From the NCBI GenBank assembly GCA_009379825.1, contig WHTA01000019.1:1-64000 (forward strand): a stretch of 64,000 bases of DNA, in the 5' to 3' direction. Shown here in pieces: positions 26,367 through 34,873 of the stretch. Every line of letters starts with the position of its first letter. Position 1 is the stretch's first letter. The notes beneath the pieces were generated by a model. It did not search any database, was not told the origin of the DNA, and saw only the letters and a list, made by a program, of their open reading frames with translations. The translations under genes and the position numbers were made by a program. The stretch comes from Streptosporangiales bacterium. Lineage in GTDB: Bacteria > Actinomycetota > Actinomycetes > Streptosporangiales > WHST01.

Positions 26367-27500
26367 TTACGGACTGCCGAATCGGCCGTACCTGAAGGGG
26401 ACGAGCGCACTCGGCTTGACCTGCTCGGTGAGCCAGTCGGCCAGCAGCGACGCCACCGCAGGCGCGATGGCGAAGCCGTGCCCGGACCAGCCGGTGCCCA
26501 CCACGACGTTGCGTACGGACGGCAGGGCGTCGATGACCGGGATCTCGTCCACGCAGCACGACTCGGCGCGGCTCACGTCCACCTCGCCGACAGTTGCCTT
26601 CGCCAGTGCGGGATAGACCGACCTGGCCTCGGCGAGGTTGCGGTCGACGTGCTCCTGGATCGGCTCGCCGCGCCCGGTGTCGGGGTTCCACCGGCCGCGC
26701 CACCCGCCTGAGATCATCACCTCGTCGCCGTGCGGCTTCATGGACAGCACCCGGTGGTCGTGCCCGACCAGGTGCCGGCACGGCTGGACGTCCGCCCGCG
26801 CGGTGAGCACCTGCGGGAACAGGTGCCACACCGGCAGCTGGTCGCCGAACCCCGCGACCAGCTCGCCGACCCCCGCGTTGTTCAGCAGCAGCACTGCCTC
26901 GCCGACCTCGATCCGGTCGCCGTCCTCCACGACGACGGCCGTCACCTCGTTACCGGACCTGACCAGCTCGCGCACCCGGGTGTGCTCCCTGATCACCGCG
27001 CCGGCCTGCCTCGCGGCGGCGGCGAACGCGCGGGTGGTCGCCGTGTGGTCGGCGGCGCCGTCGAGCGGGCACCACAACGCCCCCTGCATCGCGTCCGTGA
27101 CGTCCGGCTCGTACTCCTTCAGGTGCGCCCGGTCGAGGACCTCGGTGGGGATGCCGAGCGCGCGCTGCCGCCAGGCCACCGCCTCCAGGCTGACCAGGCC
27201 GCCCCGGGTGCCGGTGACCTCCTGCTCGACCAGGTTCAGCCCACCGAACCGCTCGTAGCCGAGGTCCGCGCCCAGGTCGTCGGCGAGCCGCTGCCAGATG
27301 GGATAGGCCATCGCCATCAGCGGCAGCTCCGCCCCCGCCCGCCGGTTCGCGCGCACGCCGCGCCGGCCGAGCCCACCGGACGCGCCTGAGGCGATCTCGT
27401 CCGCCTCAAGCACGACGACGTCCGCCCCGCGTCGTGCCAGGTGCCACGCCGTCGCGCACCCGTACACTCCAGCACCGACGATCACGAACCGGAACTGCAC
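26367..27500 (-). CDS. FAD-dependent amine oxidase (DAO / sarcosine oxidase beta-like)
   Basis: A 377-aa DAO-family flavoenzyme. It has an N-terminal FAD motif FVIVGAGVYGCATAWHLARRGADVVVLEAD, the segment GASGGLGRRGVRANRRA and a C-terminal VGTGWSGHGFAIAPAVASLLADWL. Similar proteins oxidise sarcosine, glycine betaine breakdown products or D-amino acids. GTG 27500 is chosen for its GGAGG site 7 nt upstream. Upstream in-frame codons would run into the palindromic operators. It is divergent from an RpiR regulator and followed by a GltS-like symporter. Confidence 0.85.
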   Translation of the reverse strand: MQFRFVIVGAGVYGCATAWHLARRGADVVVLEADEIASGASGGLGRRGVRANRRAGAELPLMAMAYPIWQRLADDLGADLGYERFGGLNLVEQEVTGTRGGLVSLEAVAWRQRALGIPTEVLDRAHLKEYEPDVTDAMQGALWCPLDGAADHTATTRAFAAAARQAGAVIREHTRVRELVRSGNEVTAVVVEDGDRIEVGEAVLLLNNAGVGELVAGFGDQLPVWHLFPQVLTARADVQPCRHLVGHDHRVLSMKPHGDEVMISGGWRGRWNPDTGRGEPIQEHVDRNLAEARSVYPALAKATVGEVDVSRAESCCVDEIPVIDALPSVRNVVVGTGWSGHGFAIAPAVASLLADWLTEQVKPSALVPFRYGRFGSP

Positions 27501-27541
27501 GCGCGTCCTCCATTGTGCGATGGATGAGCGCGACTGTAGTT

Positions 27542-27581
27542 TGAATTTCATACAGAAGACAAGATTGAAGTGGAAACTTCA
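27542..27581. promoter_or_regulatory. Two TGAA...TTCA operator sites between oxidase and RpiR gene
   Basis: TGAATTTCA (27542-27550) and TGAAGT-GGAA-ACTTCA (27566-27581) are both palindromes sharing TGAA/TTCA arms, a motif type bound by RpiR/MurR regulators. The second overlaps the RpiR start codons. The first lies about 42 bp upstream of the oxidase start. Control of both divergent genes by the RpiR protein is inferred. Confidence 0.55.
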
Positions 27582-28457
27582 TCGATGAGTGAGGACTTCT
27601 CCGCTCAGGTGGCCGCCGCCGCGGGCCGGCTGTCACCCCAGGAGCGCACGGTCGCGGAGTTCCTGCTGGACCGGCCGCACGACGCGGTGACGGCGTCCAC
27701 CGCGGAGATCGCCGCCGCCACCGGCACAAGCGACGCCACCGTCGTCCGTACCGCGAGGAAGCTCGGCTACTCCGGGCTGCGCGAGCTCAAGCGGGCGCTG
27801 ATGGCGAAGGTCACCAACCCGCGCGACCCGGCCGCCGTGCTCGAACACCGGCTGGCGCGCGCCGACACCGGGCTCGGCCCGGTGCTCGACCAGATGCTCA
27901 CCGACGCCACGACCCTGCTGGCGCAGCTGCCCGAGGAGCTGGACGAGACCTCGTGGCGGCGTGCCGTCGACCTGCTCGACACCGCGCAGACGATCTGGGT
28001 CTACGGCATCGGCCCGGCCGGCCTGATCGCCGAGTACCACGTGCTCGAGCTGTCCCGGATCCGCCGGCGCGCGCACGCGATCACGCAGACCGGCCTACGG
28101 CTCGCCGACCCCCTGCTCGGCATCGGCGCGGCGGACGTCGTCGTCATCTACGCGCCGCTGCGCCACTTCCACGAGATCGACGTGGCAGTCGCCCAGGCGC
28201 GCCGGGTGGGCGCGTCCGTCGTACTAGTGACGCAGACCCTGGGCCCGGAGATGCAGGACCGCGTGGACGTCGTGCTGAACGTACCGCAAGCCGCAGCAAC
28301 CACGGTCAGCGAGAACTTCGTCGACATCCTGCTCGCCCACGCCCTCACCTTCGAGCTAGCCAAGCGCGACCGAGTCAGCGCCGTAGCAGCACGCCAAGCC
28401 CTGACCCAGCTCCGCACGGAAATCGTCGCCGGCACCACCCTCGACACCGACGAGTGA
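27570..28457 (+). CDS. RpiR/MurR-family transcriptional regulator
   Basis: About 290-295 aa. The N-terminal HTH_6 domain reads LSPQERTVAEFLLDRPHDAVTASTAEIAAATGTSDATVVRTARKLGYSGLRELKRAL. The C-terminal SIS domain (about 120-260) contains WVYGIGPAGLIAEYHVLELSRIRRRAHAI. SIS domains usually bind sugar phosphates, but several actinobacterial members control amino-acid or amine oxidation, which fits the divergent oxidase-symporter operon. GTG 27570 and ATG 27585 are both possible starts; neither has a strong ribosome site. Confidence 0.87.
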   Translation: METSSMSEDFSAQVAAAAGRLSPQERTVAEFLLDRPHDAVTASTAEIAAATGTSDATVVRTARKLGYSGLRELKRALMAKVTNPRDPAAVLEHRLARADTGLGPVLDQMLTDATTLLAQLPEELDETSWRRAVDLLDTAQTIWVYGIGPAGLIAEYHVLELSRIRRRAHAITQTGLRLADPLLGIGAADVVVIYAPLRHFHEIDVAVAQARRVGASVVLVTQTLGPEMQDRVDVVLNVPQAAATTVSENFVDILLAHALTFELAKRDRVSAVAARQALTQLRTEIVAGTTLDTDE

Positions 28458-28508
28458 CTCGGCCGGACGGGTCGGAGCCCGCCCGGCCGGCCTCGTCGAA
28501 GCGGACGG

Positions 28509-29636
28509 TCACCCCTCGGCGGTGCGATGCTCGCGAGCCTCCCGCCGCACCTTCCGCACGTCGAAGTCGTTGTACTGCGCCGCCAGGCTGTAGTCGACCA
28601 GGTCGACCTTCTTCAGGTCGATGCCCTCCTCGATGATGCCGTACTTGGCGAAGGCGTCGACGGTGTCCTGGACCTCGGCGATGTCCTGCTTGCCGTAGCC
28701 ACCGGTACTCGCCTTGCCACCGGTGAGCTCCAGCCGTCGCTCCAGGATCCGCACCGACTGGTCCTTGGCCACCTTCTTCGACACGCCCACCGGACGCGAC
28801 TCGGGGAACTTCTCGAAATGGATGCCGATGCCCGCCTCCGGGTTGGTCTCCGAGAAGACCATCGCCTTGAAGAATGCGCGGGCCAGCTTCGCGACCTGTT
28901 TCGGCTGCTCCTCCAACGTGTCGGCGTGGACGACGAGAGTCGACGTACCCGTCACGTCGTTCAGCGGAGACGGCAGGACCCGCATCTTCGTCTTGAGCAG
29001 GTCACCGATCACCAGGTTCGGCGAGTCCCAGCCGCCGTACGCGTCGATCTTGCCGGTGCGCAACGCCTCCGCGGCCTGCGCACCGAGTCCGACGGGGAGG
29101 AACTCCACGGCGCGCTCCGGGTCGAGACCTGCCTGCTTCACCACACCCTTGGTGTAGAGGAAGCTGCCAGAGGTGAAGCTGGGAACACCGATCGTCTTCC
29201 CCTTCAGGTCCGCGGGCTTGCGTACGGAGCTCTTCCCCGGCACCGCGATCTCGAAGATGTTGCCGTTGGTCATGCCGATGATCCGAATGTTGGGATCCCT
29301 GTGGTACGCGGCGATCGTCGACGCGAGCGACGCGTACGTCATGAACGCGTTGCCCGTGACCACGCCCTTCACCGCCGAGGTAGCGCCGTCCACCGCCTGG
29401 ATCTTCACGTCGAGCCCTTCGTCGGCGAAGTACCCGGCGGCGAGTGGCACCGAGGTGTACGACGCGGACGCCGCGGTCAGCGCCTTGTCGGGACCGACGA
29501 ACGTGATGGGCTGCGACTTCCCGTCCGACGCCTCCGACCCGCCGCTTCCGCAGCCAGACGCTGTCGCCGCGAGTACCACCACCGCACACGCGGCGCCCAA
29601 TGCCTGCAAGGTCTTGCGGGGCCTTATCCGGAGCAT
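28509..29636 (-). CDS. SsuA/NMT1-like ABC substrate-binding lipoprotein
   Basis: A 375-aa binding protein with a signal peptide and lipobox TASGC (Cys about residue 29). The SsuA/THI5/TauA fold is recognisable: YTSVPLAAGYFADEGLDVKIQAVDG, ADLKGKTIGVPSFTSGSFLYTKGV and RTGKIDAYGGWDSPNLVIGDL. Ligands in this class include sulfonates, taurine, nitrate, pyrimidine precursors and aromatic acids; none can be assigned. It is the first of three ABC genes reading leftwards and is probably the last gene of the operon that starts at 34873. Confidence 0.88.
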   Translation of the reverse strand: MLRIRPRKTLQALGAACAVVVLAATASGCGSGGSEASDGKSQPITFVGPDKALTAASASYTSVPLAAGYFADEGLDVKIQAVDGATSAVKGVVTGNAFMTYASLASTIAAYHRDPNIRIIGMTNGNIFEIAVPGKSSVRKPADLKGKTIGVPSFTSGSFLYTKGVVKQAGLDPERAVEFLPVGLGAQAAEALRTGKIDAYGGWDSPNLVIGDLLKTKMRVLPSPLNDVTGTSTLVVHADTLEEQPKQVAKLARAFFKAMVFSETNPEAGIGIHFEKFPESRPVGVSKKVAKDQSVRILERRLELTGGKASTGGYGKQDIAEVQDTVDAFAKYGIIEEGIDLKKVDLVDYSLAAQYNDFDVRKVRREAREHRTAEG

Positions 29637-29670
29637 GGGTTGCCCTCCTTCATCAGGTGATGCTCTTCGA

Positions 29671-30510
29671 TCACCGGTTACGTCGAAACGCGCGCTCCAG
29701 CACGGTGAGCGCGCCGTACATCAACAGCCCGAACGCCGCGAGCACGATCAACATCGCGTACGTCGCCGCGGTATCTCCGGTGTCCGCGTAGAGCTTGATC
29801 GCGTAACCGACACCCACCCGGGCAGCCACGAACTCCCCGACGATCGCTCCGATCAGCGCCAGCACCGCGGCGCTGTTGAGCGCGGGAAAGATGAATGCCA
29901 GGGCGTTGGGGATCCGCAGGTAGCGGAGCTCCTGCTACTTGCTCGCGCGCATGGACCGGAACAGGTCGATCTCGTCGTCACTGATCTCCGTCAGCCCGGC
30001 GATCGTGTTGACCAGGATCGGGAAGAACGCGAGCAGTACGGCGAGCACCGCCTTCGGGGCGAGCCCGTACCCGAACGCCGCAACGACCAGCGGCGCGACG
30101 GCGACCTTCGGAAAGGTCTGTGACGCCACGATGTAGGGATAGATCGCCCTGCGGATCACAGGCGAGAGAGCGAACAGCGAACCGATGACCACCGCGGCCA
30201 CCAGGGAGATCGCGAAGCCCAGCAGTGTCTCGGTGGCGGTCGCCCAGAGGTGCGGCCAGAGCTGTCCCGACGTGACGCTCTCGACGAGTGCCGCAACCAC
30301 GTCGACCGGTGCGGCCAGGATGAACCCGGAAACGATGCCGAAGCGGGTAAGCAGGTCCCAGGTCACCAGGATCAACGCGAGGAATGCCGCGGACAACAGC
30401 GGTGCGGCTCCCGCCCGCAGGCGACGGTTTCTGGTCAGGCTCGGGGTCTCCCCGGTCTCCGCGATGCCGGCGATGCTGCTCGAGCGGTCGGCAAGCTTCG
30501 TGTCAGCCAT
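29671..30510 (-). pseudogene. SsuC-like ABC permease interrupted by an in-frame amber codon
   Basis: A permease of about 279 codons. The first 191 residues contain the ABC_tran membrane motif (VASQTFPKVAVAPLVVAAFGYGLAPK, then the EAA-like LTEISDDEIDLFRSMRASK), then TAG at 29935-29937. The same frame continues at once with QELRYLRIPNALAFIFPALNSAAVLALIGAIVGEF to a normal C-terminus at 29671. The family has Trp at the interrupted position (SKWQELR), so a single TGG to TAG change explains it. ATG 30510 overlaps the ATPase stop by 8 nt. No frameshift is present. True nonsense mutation or sequencing error remains open. Confidence 0.85.
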
Positions 30511-31330
30511 TGTCGCCGTCCTCCTCGAGCCGCCGTGCGGCATCGAGCGATCTGCGCACGGTGCGCACCGTTTCGTAGAAGGCCTCGTCCGTACGCAGAG
30601 CGGCGCTCCTCGGGCGAGGCAACTCGACGGGGATCGACTCCCAGATCCGGCCGGGTCGCGGCTGCATCACCACCACCCGGTCGGACAGGAGCACGGCCTC
30701 GGTGATGTTGTGCGTGACGAACACGACCGTCTTCGGCTCCGCCTGCCAGATACGCAACAGCTCGTCGTTCAGCTCCTCACGGGTGAACTCGTCCAACGCG
30801 CTGAACGGCACGTCCATCAGCAGGACGGACGGCTTGCTCACGAGCGCCCGCGCGATGGCGACGCGCTGCTCCATCCCGCCGGACAGCTCCTTGGGATAGT
30901 GCCGCTCGAAACCGTCCAGGTGCACCAACTTCAGCAGGTCCATGGCGTACGCGCGTACGTCCTTGCCCAGCTGGCGACGGATCGCCATCGGCAGCAGCAC
31001 GTTGTCGAGCGCCGTACGCCATCGCAGCAGTGTGGGTTTCTGGAACGCCAGGCTCACTTCCTCGCGGGGCCGATCGACGCGAGCCGCCCCTACGGTGATG
31101 GTTCCCGCCTCAGGAGCGACCAGGCCGGCGATGACCTTGAGCAAGGTGGATTTCCCGCATCCACTCGGGCCGATGAGCGACACGAACTCGCCGCTCGGGA
31201 TGTCCAGCGACACCCTGGAGAGCGCGTGCACAGCCCGGCCTTTCGCGCGGAAGGTGTGCGACACATCGTCGACGACGATCGGCTCCTGCGCCGTGGCAGG
31301 AGGCCTGTCGTCCAGCTCGGTCGTAGCCAG
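30503..31330 (-). CDS. SsuB-like ABC ATPase, start unclear and catalytic Glu replaced
   Basis: About 275 aa. Walker A GPSGCGKSTLL, Q-loop LAFQKPTLLRWRTALDNV, signature LSGGMEQRVAIARAL and H-loop VTHNITEA are intact. Walker B reads VLLMDVPFSALD: the catalytic Glu of DEP is Val (codon at 30809-30811), which should abolish hydrolysis. No ATG, GTG or TTG lies at the expected start; the natural N-terminus (ATTELDDRPPATAQ...) is preceded only by CTG 31330, and the first in-frame GTG (31264) is inside the first strand. Its 5' end runs directly into the dipeptidase-like gene in another frame. Confidence 0.7.
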   Translation of the reverse strand: MATTELDDRPPATAQEPIVVDDVSHTFRAKGRAVHALSRVSLDIPSGEFVSLIGPSGCGKSTLLKVIAGLVAPEAGTITVGAARVDRPREEVSLAFQKPTLLRWRTALDNVLLPMAIRRQLGKDVRAYAMDLLKLVHLDGFERHYPKELSGGMEQRVAIARALVSKPSVLLMDVPFSALDEFTREELNDELLRIWQAEPKTVVFVTHNITEAVLLSDRVVVMQPRPGRIWESIPVELPRPRSAALRTDEAFYETVRTVRRSLDAARRLEEDGDNG

Positions 31331-32259
31331 TTCCCGCCCATCACCGCTTCGACGTCTGGTTCGGCGAATCCCCGCCGAACCAGCGCCTCCTTGATGTTCG
31401 GGAAGTCGGCGGCGCTGGCGAGCCAGTCCAGTGGCGGTTGCTTTCCTGGACGCTCCGGTGTGCCGGCACCGTACTGCGTGCGGCGGGTCCAGCGTCCCTT
31501 GCGCATCCACTCCAGCTCGACCTGTCCTGTCTTCGTGCTCAGGTCGGTGCCGATCCCGACGTGCTCGACGCCGAGGATCTCGACTGCGCGTTCCACCAAC
31601 TCGGCCCACTTGTCCGGGGACTCGCCCCATGGGCCAGTGATGTTCCGGTACGCCGCCAGACCCAGCACGCCGCCGCGCTCTGCGAGCGCCTTCAGCAGGT
31701 CGTCTCCCTTGTTCCTGGGATGTGCGAACACCGAAGCAGGATTGGCATGTGTGACGGCCACCGGTTGGGCCGAGTGTTCGATCGCGTCCAGGCCTGTCCG
31801 CTCCCCTACGTGGGACAGGTCGACCAGCATACCGACGCGGTTCATCTCGTCGACCAGCTCGCGCCCGAACCGCGACAGCCCCGAGTCCGCCGGTTCGTAG
31901 CAGGAACCGCCGTACGTGTTCTGGTTGTTGTAGGTCAGCTGACAGACCCGCATCCCCATGTGCCAGAACAGCTCGACGAAACGCAGGCGCTCGTTGAACG
32001 GCGTCGAGTTCTGTGCGCCGAGCAGGATGGCGGTCTTCCCTGCCGCGTGGATGCGCTCGATGTCCGCAGCGGTGACGGCGATCTCCACCAGGTCCTCGTT
32101 GTCGCGTTCCAGGTCACGCCACCGGGCGATGTTCTCCATCGTCTCGAGTGCGTCCTCCCAGAAGGCGAGGGTCGCCGTGACGCATCCGACGCCACCGGTG
32201 CGCAGGTCGAGAAGGACCTCTCGGTCGTTGCTGCATTCGAGGCCGTCCACGAAAAGCAT
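31090..32259 (-). CDS. M19 dipeptidase-like protein with altered metal site
   Basis: Recognisable peptidase M19 (membrane dipeptidase) fold over residues 1-313. It starts MLFVDGLECSN where canonical enzymes have DGHND, so the first two zinc ligands are missing. The bridging Glu region is LLGAQNS and the catalytic His region LTYNNQN. Only VDLSHVG and VTHANPAS keep ligand His residues. Homology ends at VMGGNWLR (31321), close to the normal C-terminus. The remaining 76 codons to the stop at 31090 are out-of-frame read-through of the ATPase gene, so the 3' end is probably damaged. ATG 32259 has AGGGAGAGGAAG upstream. Confidence 0.75.
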   Translation of the reverse strand: MLFVDGLECSNDREVLLDLRTGGVGCVTATLAFWEDALETMENIARWRDLERDNEDLVEIAVTAADIERIHAAGKTAILLGAQNSTPFNERLRFVELFWHMGMRVCQLTYNNQNTYGGSCYEPADSGLSRFGRELVDEMNRVGMLVDLSHVGERTGLDAIEHSAQPVAVTHANPASVFAHPRNKGDDLLKALAERGGVLGLAAYRNITGPWGESPDKWAELVERAVEILGVEHVGIGTDLSTKTGQVELEWMRKGRWTRRTQYGAGTPERPGKQPPLDWLASAADFPNIKEALVRRGFAEPDVEAVMGGNWLRPSWTTGLLPRRRSRSSSTMCRTPSARKAGLCTRSPGCRWTSRAASSCRSSARVDAGNPPCSRSSPAWSLLRREPSP

Positions 32260-32273
32260 TCCGCTTCCTCTCC

Positions 32274-32996
32274 CTACACTCGTGTCTCGTCGAACCCAGG
32301 TGCTGTGCGGCCCTGGTAGAGGTCCTTGTCGACGACCTCGTCGGTGTCGCCGAAGACGCGCCCCGCTTCGTCGATCAACGTCGCGCCCGCGTGCCGCCGG
32401 GACACCGGATCGTCCGGCGACAGCACCAGGTTCGACTTCCGGTACAGCCGCCACCACAGCTCTTCGTCGACGCCGATGCCCGTGGGCGCCGACTCGTACG
32501 GCACGAGGTCCTCCGGTGCGAGCTGCCCACAGGGGCGTACCTTCACCACGCACTCCCCCGACTCCGATGTGACCTCGACCGTCGGGTCACCGGCGCCCAA
32601 TGACGCGCTCAGACCACCGAGGAACGCCGCGCTTCGCACCTCCCGTACGCGCAGCTCGTGCTCACCGACCACACCGACGGTGCGCACCAGGTCGAGCAGT
32701 GCCGGCAGCACGAGCAGCGCGTGCTGGGCGACACAGTCCACGCTCGTCACCGAGCAGCCTGACTCCGTCACCACGAGTTCGCCCGGCCGGGCAGCCGTAC
32801 CGGCATCCAGTCCGGTCACCAACTCGGCCAACGCGTCGAGACCCGCCGACTCGCACGCGAGCACGGCGTCCCGGATCGGCGGCACCGCCCCGAGTGGCAA
32901 CCCCTGCAACAGCAGCAGGCGATCTACCACCAGCCGGCATTCTCTCGGCGACACCCGCAACACGCCGGTCGGCGGCTCGCTCGCAGCTCTCCTCAC
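32274..32996 (-). CDS. Unknown conserved-looking protein (240 aa)
   Basis: No family is recognised with confidence. The GTG at 32996 overlaps the stop of the upstream 626-aa gene (GTGA), so the two are translationally coupled. The protein has no signal peptide or membrane helix. Its N-terminal third (VLRVSPRECRLVVDRLLLLQGLPLGAVPPIRDAVLACESAGLDAL) is helical, and the rest is mixed, acidic, with SGCSVTSVDCVAQHALLVLPALLDL. DUF3726 proteins look superficially similar, which is a suggestion only. It ends 15 nt before the M19-like gene. Codon usage matches its neighbours. Confidence 0.65.
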   Translation of the reverse strand: MRRAASEPPTGVLRVSPRECRLVVDRLLLLQGLPLGAVPPIRDAVLACESAGLDALAELVTGLDAGTAARPGELVVTESGCSVTSVDCVAQHALLVLPALLDLVRTVGVVGEHELRVREVRSAAFLGGLSASLGAGDPTVEVTSESGECVVKVRPCGQLAPEDLVPYESAPTGIGVDEELWWRLYRKSNLVLSPDDPVSRRHAGATLIDEAGRVFGDTDEVVDKDLYQGRTAPGFDETRV

Positions 32997-34873
32997 GAGC
33001 CCACCGCCGAGAGCGTCGAGTTCCCGGCGACGCCCGCCGGTCGCGTCGGCCAGAACCAGTCCTGGTGTGGACCTCTCCCTGCCGTCAGGTCGCTCCTGCT
33101 CGGAGCACCGTGGAACAGCAGTCCGCGCAGGTTGCGGTTGAGGAAGTCGCACGTCTTGTCCAACCCGTAGAAGGCGACGTTGACGAGCCGGATGATCTCT
33201 GCGGGCCGGAAGTGCTCGCTGCGCATGTACATCGCCGGCGAGTGGTAGTCGACCCCTCGGAGGTGCTGTATTCGTTGCACCCATGCGCGGTGTTGGGGGT
33301 GCCGCAGCAGGAAGAACCCGACCGGTGCGTCCTGTTCGGCGCCACGCAGGTCACGGTCGAGCCGCGGCAACAGCTCGGGTAGGTCGACGGCGAAGTCCAC
33401 GGTGCCGTCGGGAACCTCATCGCGCGGTCCGCGCCTGGGTTCCTCTGCGTTCCTCGACTTGTACCAGACGTAGCGATCGTCGCCAGTGGTCTCTGCCTCG
33501 GAGTGCAGCGCCCAGGCGTACTCGGCGTGCAGCAGGTCGCGGAACTCGGCGACGGTCATCCGCGGGTCCGCCTGAGGCACACTCTCGACGATCTGCCGGT
33601 CCAGCAGCTCGTCCGCAACCGTCGGCACCAACTCCACCAGGAGTGCATGGAGCGTCTCCGCCGTCTCCATCCCTGCCGTCGCATCGACCTGGTCGGCGAG
33701 GTAGGCGAGCGGCAGCTCGCGGGGCCTGCCGTCCATCGTGCCGTGTGCCCTGAACTCCACCAACCGGTGTCTGGCCTGGTGCGCGAGCTCGCTCGCGACC
33801 TGCGTGCCGCTGGCGAAGATCTGGTAGACGGTCTGGTCCTCGGCACGGAAGGTGATCGCCCGGTCGAGCAGGTCCATCAACCGACCGGTCTGCGGCGAGT
33901 CAGGCGACAACGGCAGGCTCTTCGCGTGGGCGAGTGCCAGCTCGCGCAGCTCGATCCAGCGCGCGACGATCTGCGGGTGCCAGTTGACCCAGAGCACGAG
34001 GCCCAGCCCGGAACCGTTCCCCAGCCCCACGTAGCGCCTGAGCTGCGGGTCGAACGGCACCGCCGCCCGGCTCCGGGTCTGGGCCAGGTGCTCGGCCAGG
34101 TCCAGGCTGAACTCCCGCATCAGGTAGGCGGCGAGCAGCTGCGCCTGGTACGGCTGCCGCAGCGGATGTTCTGCCCCGTACGACCGGAACGGCCTGGTGC
34201 CGAAGGTGCCGTTCGCGTCCAGGCCGGTGTTCCGCATCAGGTAACCGATTCGGGCGAGCTCGGCGAGGTCCGACTGACGGCCGGCGGCGAGCGCAGGCAC
34301 GGCGGCGTCGAACGCCCGCAGGCTCCGGTTGGCCCGGCACCAGACAAGCGTGTTGCTCGGTGCGCGGCCGGCATACAGCTTCGGCAGCTCCTCGCGGGTA
34401 CGGCCGGCGGCGAGCGCAGGCACGGCGGCGTCGAACGCCCACAGGCTCCGGTTGGCCCGGCACCAGACAAGCGTGTTGCTCGGTGCGCGGCCGGCATACA
34501 GCTTCGGCAGCTCCTCGCGGGTACGGCCGACGTCGTCTTCGTCGACCGGCGCCTCGACGAGTGCACCCATCATGTCCCAGCTCTGGCCGATGATCCGCGG
34601 TGAACGGCCCTTCGGGTCCGGCTCGTTGGAGAAGACCAGGAACTCGAACTCCAGCTGACCGGTCGACACCCGGAACCGTGCCTCGCCGCGTCCCGCGCCA
34701 TCCAGGTCCCACGCGACGACCCGCACCTGCCAGCCGTCACGGGTCATCCGGTTGACCAACGCCCGCGACGCCGAGAGTCGCGTCGGCTGAAGCGCCGCCA
34801 GCCGAGCTGGTTGCATGACCACGGCGGGGGGCCGTAGGGGAACCGCGGTGGCGACGGACTCTGCTGGCAGCAT
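32993..34873 (-). CDS. Unknown 626-aa protein, first gene of the M19/ABC operon
   Basis: A large soluble-looking protein of unrecognised family. There are no membrane segments, and many Trp/Arg/Tyr residues. Notable stretches are WDLDGAGRGEARFRVSTGQLEFEFLVFSNE near 55, IGYLMRNTGLDANGTFG near 215, GLGNGSGLGLVLWVNWHPQIVARWIELRELAL near 280, and a C-terminal LRGVDYHSPAMYMRSEHFRPAEIIRLVNVAFYGL. Residues about 118-199 are a tandem duplication at the DNA level. ATG 34873 has GAGGAG 4 nt upstream. It is divergent from a LysR regulator across a perfect 7-5-7 palindrome and heads the genes running down to the ABC importer. Confidence 0.7.
   Translation of the reverse strand: MLPAESVATAVPLRPPAVVMQPARLAALQPTRLSASRALVNRMTRDGWQVRVVAWDLDGAGRGEARFRVSTGQLEFEFLVFSNEPDPKGRSPRIIGQSWDMMGALVEAPVDEDDVGRTREELPKLYAGRAPSNTLVWCRANRSLWAFDAAVPALAAGRTREELPKLYAGRAPSNTLVWCRANRSLRAFDAAVPALAAGRQSDLAELARIGYLMRNTGLDANGTFGTRPFRSYGAEHPLRQPYQAQLLAAYLMREFSLDLAEHLAQTRSRAAVPFDPQLRRYVGLGNGSGLGLVLWVNWHPQIVARWIELRELALAHAKSLPLSPDSPQTGRLMDLLDRAITFRAEDQTVYQIFASGTQVASELAHQARHRLVEFRAHGTMDGRPRELPLAYLADQVDATAGMETAETLHALLVELVPTVADELLDRQIVESVPQADPRMTVAEFRDLLHAEYAWALHSEAETTGDDRYVWYKSRNAEEPRRGPRDEVPDGTVDFAVDLPELLPRLDRDLRGAEQDAPVGFFLLRHPQHRAWVQRIQHLRGVDYHSPAMYMRSEHFRPAEIIRLVNVAFYGLDKTCDFLNRNLRGLLFHGAPSRSDLTAGRGPHQDWFWPTRPAGVAGNSTLSAVGS
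34277..34522. repeat. Near-perfect 123-bp tandem duplication inside the 626-aa gene
   Basis: 34277-34399 is repeated as 34400-34522 with one mismatch (G at 34318, A at 34441; Arg versus Trp). The unit is a multiple of three and preserves the frame, giving two copies of a 41-residue block beginning GRTREELPKLYAGR. The near identity at silent positions shows it is recent, or an assembly artefact. Confidence 0.92.

Noticed and set aside
29935-29937. TAG read as a recoded sense codon (for example pyrrolysine)
   Set aside because: No context for recoding is visible, the family residue is Trp, and other unrelated lesions occur in the same operon.
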